Positions 60,048 to 64,000 of a stretch of 64,000 nucleotides of DNA are shown here, one piece after another; within the stretch, counting starts at the first letter, position 1; each line of letters starts with the position of its first letter. A model generated the notes under the pieces. The model did no database searches, had not been told where the DNA came from, and saw only the letters and a list, made by a program, of their open reading frames with translations. This DNA comes from G965207345 sp965207345 (GTDB lineage Bacteria; Pseudomonadota; Gammaproteobacteria; PS1; Pseudothioglobaceae): positions 992,001-1,056,000 of the forward strand of contig OZ242280.1 of NCBI GenBank assembly GCA_965207345.1, written 5' to 3'. The position numbers were made by a program, and so were the translations under genes.

Positions 60048-60665
60048 ATGAAAATAGATGTTTTAGGCAGACACTCTAAGCAATTGGAACATATTGATGT
60101 TTCAGACGATGTTTTTGCTAAACCTCTTAATCACCCTCTTGTGCATCAAGTTGTGATAGCTTATATGGCTAAATCTCGTGCTGGCACAAAAGCTCAGAAA
60201 AGCAGATCCACAGCGCATGGCGGTGGTAAAAAGCCATTTTCGCAAAAGGGTTCGGGTCGGGCTCGTGCAGGAACAATAAGGAGTCCAATTTGGCGTGGTG
60301 GTGGAGTCAGCTTTGCTGCTAAACCTAGGGATTATAGCCAAAAAGTCAATAAAAAAATGTATTGTGGTGCGATATGTGTGATTTTATCCGAATTACTCAG
60401 GAATGGGCGATTAAAAATTGTTGATAATATTCATCTTGATACGCCAAAAACCAAAGAGGTCCTGGCGTTAATTGCTGACCTAAAAGTTAGTGATGTTTTG
60501 CTTGTTACTGAATTAGAAAATGAGTATTTACGTCTTGCTAGCAGAAATTTGTATCATGTTGGCTTATTAGATGCTAGTGATATTAATCCAGTGAGTTTAC
60601 TTACCTATGAAAATATTATTTTTACTAAAGCTACACTAGAAAGAGTGGAGGCGCTTTATGGATGA
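60048..60665 (+). CDS. rplD: 50S ribosomal protein L4
   Basis: L4 lines the exit tunnel and, in E. coli, also represses the S10 operon. The start is ATG 60048 (MKIDVLGRHSKQLE), four bases after the rplC stop; codons further upstream overlap rplC. The 205-residue protein has the tunnel loop GTKAQKSRSTAHGGGKKPFSQKGSGRARAGTIRSPIWRGGG. Its 3' end overlaps rplW by eight bases. Confidence 0.96.
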   Translation: MKIDVLGRHSKQLEHIDVSDDVFAKPLNHPLVHQVVIAYMAKSRAGTKAQKSRSTAHGGGKKPFSQKGSGRARAGTIRSPIWRGGGVSFAAKPRDYSQKVNKKMYCGAICVILSELLRNGRLKIVDNIHLDTPKTKEVLALIADLKVSDVLLVTELENEYLRLASRNLYHVGLLDASDINPVSLLTYENIIFTKATLERVEALYG

Positions 60666-60945
60666 GAAATTATTTAAAACGCTATTAGCGCCCATTGTTT
60701 CAGAAAAAAGTTCTGTTGCGCTTAGTAAGAATCAATATAGTTTTAAAGTGCTAACAAGTGCAAGCAAAAAACAGATTAAATCAGCTATTGAATTATTGTT
60801 CAAGGTTAATGTTTTGTCTGTGAGAACACTTTGCGTTAAGAAAAAGAAGAAAATATTTGCTCGTAAAGTTGGTTATCGTGCTGGTTGGAAAAAGGCAATT
60901 GTTAAATTATCAGAAGGACAAATGATTGACTTAAATGCATTTTAA
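60658..60945 (+). CDS. rplW: 50S ribosomal protein L23
   Basis: L23 is at the tunnel exit and docks trigger factor and SRP. The 95-residue protein shows LLAPIVSEKSS, YSFKVLTSASKKQIKSAIELLFKVNV and the end KAIVKLSEGQMIDL. The rRNA-binding basic loop (KKKKKIFARKVGYRAGWKKA) is present. Overlaps rplD by eight bases. Confidence 0.96.
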   Translation: MDEKLFKTLLAPIVSEKSSVALSKNQYSFKVLTSASKKQIKSAIELLFKVNVLSVRTLCVKKKKKIFARKVGYRAGWKKAIVKLSEGQMIDLNAF

Positions 60946-60963
60946 ATAGATGCAATAGTAATT

Positions 60964-61785
60964 ATGACAGTTATTAAAAGAAAACCGACTTCTCCTGGAC
61001 AAAGACATGTTGTTAGTGTTGTTTCTAAGGAGCTATATAGTGGCAAACCTTTAAAGAGCCTTACTCGGCCTAAAAAAGCTACTGGAGGTCGTAATAATTC
61101 TGGCAGAATTACCTGTCGTCACAAGGGCGGTGGTCATAAAAAACGTTACCGTATTATTGATTTTAAGCGCATTAAAGATACTTGTCCTGCTAAAGTAGAG
61201 CGTGTTGAATATGATCCTAATCGTAGTGCTTATATTGCTTTACTTGTTTACTCTGATGGTGAAAAAACATATATTATTGCGCCAAAGGATTTAAAGGTTG
61301 GACAAATCGTTCAGTCAGGGGTGAATGTTCCTATTCAAGTTGGTAATGCTTTACCGCTGGCTAGCATCCCTCTGGGTAGTCTTATTCATTGTATTGAACT
61401 AAAACCTAAAAAAGGCGCACAAATGATTAGAAGTGCAGGTAGTGTTGCTCAATTGGTAGCAAAAGAGGGTGATTATGTTACGCTTCGTTTGCGTTCTGGC
61501 GAAGTACGTAAAGTGTTATCTACTTGCCGGGCGACAATTGGACAGGTAAGTAATGCTGAGAATAGTCTTAGAAAATTGGGCAAGGCTGGTGCTAGTCGCT
61601 GGCGTGGTATTAGGCCAACTGTGCGTGGGGTCGCAATGAATCCTATTGATCACCCACATGGTGGTGGTGAAGGTAAAACAAGTGGTGGCAGACACCCAGT
61701 TTCACCTTGGGGTGTACCGACTAAAAGCTATAAAACGCGCCACAATAAACGCACTGATTATTTAATTGTTCGTCGTAGAAAATAG
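60964..61785 (+). CDS. rplB: 50S ribosomal protein L2
   Basis: L2 is needed for subunit joining and peptidyl transfer. The 273-residue protein is full length, with GRNNSGRITCRHKGGGHKKRYR, VERVEYDPNRSAYIALL, and the C-terminal GVAMNPIDHPHGGGEGKTSGG, which holds the essential histidine. The N terminus (MTVIKRKPTSPGQRHVVSV) matches the proteobacterial form. Confidence 0.98.
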   Translation: MTVIKRKPTSPGQRHVVSVVSKELYSGKPLKSLTRPKKATGGRNNSGRITCRHKGGGHKKRYRIIDFKRIKDTCPAKVERVEYDPNRSAYIALLVYSDGEKTYIIAPKDLKVGQIVQSGVNVPIQVGNALPLASIPLGSLIHCIELKPKKGAQMIRSAGSVAQLVAKEGDYVTLRLRSGEVRKVLSTCRATIGQVSNAENSLRKLGKAGASRWRGIRPTVRGVAMNPIDHPHGGGEGKTSGGRHPVSPWGVPTKSYKTRHNKRTDYLIVRRRK

Positions 61786-61797
61786 GAAATTACTGTT

Positions 61798-62070
61798 ATG
61801 TCAAGATCGTTAAGAAAAGGCCCGTTTATTGATGAACATCTCATTAAAAAAGTACTGGTTGCTCAAGAAAAACGCAGTAGAAAGCCAATTAAAACTTGGT
61901 CTCGTCGTTCTATGGTTGTGCCAGAAATGATAGGCTTAACCATTGCCGTGCATAATGGCAGACAGCATGTGCCTGTGCTTATTAGTGAAAATATGATTGG
62001 ACATAAATTGGGTGAGTTTGTTATGACTAGAACTTTTAGATCGCATCCAACTGATCGTAAGGCTAAGTAA
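61798..62070 (+). CDS. rpsS: 30S ribosomal protein S19
   Basis: S19 forms a complex with S13 in the 30S head near the A-site tRNA. The 90-residue protein is standard: MSRSLRKGPFIDEHLIKKV, IKTWSRRSMVVPEMIGLTIAVHNGR and LGEFVMTRTFRSHPTDRK. It is followed by a longer than usual gap of 61 bases before rplV. Confidence 0.98.
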   Translation: MSRSLRKGPFIDEHLIKKVLVAQEKRSRKPIKTWSRRSMVVPEMIGLTIAVHNGRQHVPVLISENMIGHKLGEFVMTRTFRSHPTDRKAK

Positions 62071-62131
62071 TACTGGGTATGAAAATTAAAATTAAGATAA
62101 TTATATTTTAAAATAAGTTAAGGAATAATTC

Positions 62132-62464
62132 GTGAAACAAGAAGTTTTTGCAAGATATAAGTATGCTAAGATTTCTCCATTTAAAGTTAGATTAGTGGCA
62201 GATCAGATTCGCTTAAAACCAATTGAAGAAGCCCTTAATCTTTTATCTTTTAGCAGTAAAAAAGCTGCTGTGTTTGTTAAAAAAGTGCTAAATTCAGCAA
62301 TTTCTAATGCTGAACATAATAATAGTCTTGATATTGATGAGCTTAAAATAAGTAGTATTTTTGTAGATGAAGCACCAACAGCAAAGCGCATTCGTGCGCG
62401 TGCTAAAGGACGGGCAAATAAAATTTTAAAACGCGGTAGTCATATTACAGTCGGCGTTAGTTAG
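62132..62464 (+). CDS. rplV: 50S ribosomal protein L22
   Basis: L22 reaches the exit tunnel and takes part in macrolide binding. The 110-residue protein starts with GTG (62132) preceded by AAGGAAT. Motifs are YAKISPFKVRLVADQIR and the tunnel hairpin with DEAPTAKRIRARAKGRANKILKRGSHI. Usual order within the S10 operon. Confidence 0.97.
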   Translation: MKQEVFARYKYAKISPFKVRLVADQIRLKPIEEALNLLSFSSKKAAVFVKKVLNSAISNAEHNNSLDIDELKISSIFVDEAPTAKRIRARAKGRANKILKRGSHITVGVS

Positions 62465-62473
62465 GGATAATTT

Positions 62474-63160
62474 ATGGGTCAAAAAGTTAATCCAAAAGGT
62501 ATTAGATTGGGCATCATCAGAGATTGGGACTCTAGATGGTATGCGGATAAAAAAAATTATGCAAATTATCTATTGTCGGATATTCGTACCCGAGATTTTT
62601 TGTTTGAGAAATTAAAAGATGCTTCGGTTAGCCGTATTAATATTGAGCGCTCAGATAACTCTGCTAAGGTGATTATTCATACAGCTAGGCCTGGTGTTGT
62701 CATTGGTAAAAAAGGTGCTGATATTGATAAGCTGAAACATCAAGTTTCAAAAATTCTGAATGTTCCTACTCATATTGTTATTGAAGAAATTAAAAGACCA
62801 GAATTGAACGCAAAATTGATTGCAGAAAATATTGGTCAGCAGCTTGAGCGTCGCGTGATGTATCGTCGGGCAGTGAAGCGGGCAATTTCTAATGCGATAC
62901 GTTTAGGTGTTAAAGGCATTAAAATACAAGTTGGTGGTCGCTTAAATGGTGCAGAAATTGCACGAAGTGAGTGGTATAGAGAAGGCAGAGTGCCACTACA
63001 AACCTTCAGAGCTGATATTGATTATGGTGTGTTTAGTGCTCACACTCAGTATGGTGTAATTGGCATTAAAGTTTGGGTATTTAATGGTGAAATTTTAGAT
63101 CATCATACAGGCACACTTGCTGAAATTAGTATGCGTGCACCCAAAGATAAAATAAATTAA
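62474..63160 (+). CDS. rpsC: 30S ribosomal protein S3
   Basis: S3 forms part of the mRNA entry channel and helicase. The 228-residue protein has MGQKVNPKGIRLGIIRDWDSRWYA, the KH-domain GXXG loop in RPGVVIGKKGADIDKL, IQVGGRLNGAEIARSEWYREGRVPLQTFRADIDYG. C-terminal extension is of normal length. It is nine bases after rplV. Confidence 0.98.
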   Translation: MGQKVNPKGIRLGIIRDWDSRWYADKKNYANYLLSDIRTRDFLFEKLKDASVSRINIERSDNSAKVIIHTARPGVVIGKKGADIDKLKHQVSKILNVPTHIVIEEIKRPELNAKLIAENIGQQLERRVMYRRAVKRAISNAIRLGVKGIKIQVGGRLNGAEIARSEWYREGRVPLQTFRADIDYGVFSAHTQYGVIGIKVWVFNGEILDHHTGTLAEISMRAPKDKIN

Positions 63161-63181
63161 TTATATTTTAAGGAATTTTAA

Positions 63182-63595
63182 ATGTTACAGCCTAAGCGCA
63201 CAAAATATGGAAAAATGATGAAAGGACGCAATCGTGGCTTGGCAAATTCTGGCAATAAAGTCAGTTTTGGCGATATTGGACTACAAGCTGTAACAAGGGG
63301 TAAAATGTCTGCTAGGCAGATAGAATCTGCACGTCGTGCGATGACTCGTCATATAAAGAGACAAGGCAAGGTTTGGATTCGTGTTTTTCCTGACAAACCA
63401 ATTACTAAGAAACCACTGGAAGTTCGCATGGGCAAGGGCAAAGGTAGCGTTGAATATTGGGTAGCACAAGTTAAACCGGGTATGATGCTCTTTGAAATGC
63501 AGGGGGTTGAGGAGTCTCTTGCTAGAGAAGCTTTTAATTTAGCTACAGCAAAATTACCTGTTAGAACTGCTGTAGTTAAACGAATGGTGATGTAA
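63182..63595 (+). CDS. rplP: 50S ribosomal protein L16
   Basis: L16 organises the A-site region of the 50S subunit. The 137-residue protein starts MLQPKRTKYGKMMKGRNRG and contains QIESARRAMTRHIKRQGKVWIRVFPDKPITKKPLEVRMGKGKG. The arginine hydroxylated by YcfD in E. coli lies in KPLEVRMGKG and is kept. The stop overlaps the rpmC start by one base. Confidence 0.98.
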   Translation: MLQPKRTKYGKMMKGRNRGLANSGNKVSFGDIGLQAVTRGKMSARQIESARRAMTRHIKRQGKVWIRVFPDKPITKKPLEVRMGKGKGSVEYWVAQVKPGMMLFEMQGVEESLAREAFNLATAKLPVRTAVVKRMVM

Positions 63596-63804
63596 TGAAA
63601 GTAGAAGAATTGCTCAAAGAAACATTGCAGAATATGAGAAAAGAAGATAAGGCAGTGCTCAGCGAGCGTTTAGCTAATTTATTAAAAAAACATTTTGACT
63701 TGCGCATGCAACATAAAGCAAGTCAGTTAAATGATGTTAGCCAACTTGATAAAATTAGAAAAATGATTGCTAAAGTAAAAACATTGATGCGAGAGAAGGA
63801 ATGA
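63595..63804 (+). CDS. rpmC: 50S ribosomal protein L29
   Basis: L29 sits beside L23 at the tunnel exit. The 69-residue protein has the two-helix pattern: VEELLKETLQNMRKEDKAVLSERLANLLKKHF is divergent at the start, while LDKIRKMIAKVKTLMREKE is typical. Identity rests as much on position between rplP and rpsQ as on sequence. Its ATG directly joins the rplP stop. Confidence 0.9.
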   Translation: MKVEELLKETLQNMRKEDKAVLSERLANLLKKHFDLRMQHKASQLNDVSQLDKIRKMIAKVKTLMREKE

Positions 63805-64000
63805 TGGCTGAACAACCAGAAACTACAACCAAAAAACTAAAAGTTAAATATGCGCTCATTGGCGAGGTAGTAAGTGATAGTGGGAATAAAACAATTACTG
63901 TTTTGGTAGAAAGGAGAGTAAAACACCCAGTTTATAAAAAAATTATAAGGCGTAGCACAAAAATTCACGCACACGATGAGGATAATGCGGCACATTTAGG
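63801..64000 (+). CDS. rpsQ: 30S ribosomal protein S17, cut by the window end
   Basis: The gene starts at ATG 63801 (or the next codon, ATG 63804), overlapping the rpmC stop, and runs off the window. The visible 66 codons show GEVVSDSGNKTITVLVERRVKHPVYKKIIRRSTKIHAHDEDN, the OB-fold core of S17, which binds 16S rRNA early in assembly. A short acidic/threonine-rich N-terminal extension (AEQPETTTKKLKVK) precedes it. Confidence 0.95.
   Translation, partial: MMAEQPETTTKKLKVKYALIGEVVSDSGNKTITVLVERRVKHPVYKKIIRRSTKIHAHDEDNAAHL

Overview
The window is AT-rich chromosomal DNA (about one third G+C by eye) from a proteobacterium, most likely a gammaproteobacterium with a modest, compact genome. Support comes from the gene sets present (ispG-rlmN-ndk, lpxK-Trm112-kdsB, mlaC-murA-hisG-hisD, LolC/LolD, ntrY-ntrX-trkA-trkH, str and S10 operons) and from LPS, Lol and Mla genes, which mean a Gram-negative envelope. 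A betaproteobacterium is not excluded. The cell makes its own histidine, biotin, thiamine thiazole, haem and isoprenoids, so it is not an extremely reduced obligate parasite. Several decayed genes and a recent tandem amplification show a genome in flux. No tRNA, rRNA, CRISPR array or transposase gene was recognised.

Layout. 1-12 kb: the 3' end of a cation-efflux gene, then a long minus-strand block of ruvC, a sulfotransferase-like gene, ispG, rlmN, ndk, msrQ-msrP, trkH, trkA, a shortened ntrX and ntrY. 12-16 kb: plus-strand rnd, rsmD, coaD and an NDH-2-like dehydrogenase with an extra C-terminal domain. 16-25 kb: minus-strand small leader-like protein, CBS membrane protein, eno, dnaJ, dnaK and htpG, interrupted by a secreted Cache protein on the plus strand. 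Sigma-32-like promoters precede dnaK and htpG. 25-36 kb: plus-strand xerC, two tandem leader-like small proteins, tsaC-hemF-tusA, glnA, a four-gene polyamine-type ABC transporter and bioB, then a short decayed accessory patch. 37-45 kb: lolD/lolC (minus), then lpxK, Trm112, kdsB, folD, three near-identical glycosyltransferase genes and a glutaredoxin/GST-like gene. 45-52 kb: one minus-strand run mlaC-murA-hisG-hisD-thiG-bioF-bioH. 52-64 kb: uvrC, a decayed trimeric-autotransporter remnant, then the str operon (rpsL-rpsG-fusA-tuf) and S10 operon (rpsJ to rpsQ, cut by the window end).

Most noteworthy. (1) Three small genes (15885-16211 minus; 26379-26726 and 26781-27098 plus) encode proteins whose N-terminal part looks like the nitrile-hydratase-like leader (NHLP) of ribosomally made, modified peptides, followed by divergent Ser/Thr-rich tails. 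The two adjacent copies have almost identical leaders and different tails, the usual pattern of precursor-peptide families. No maturation enzyme is visible nearby, so the assignment is inferred. (2) An Och1-like glycosyltransferase gene is present in three tandem copies on a 1080-base unit that carries along the first bases of the next gene. (3) NtrX has lost its whole AAA+ sigma-54 activation domain while keeping receiver and DNA-binding ends.
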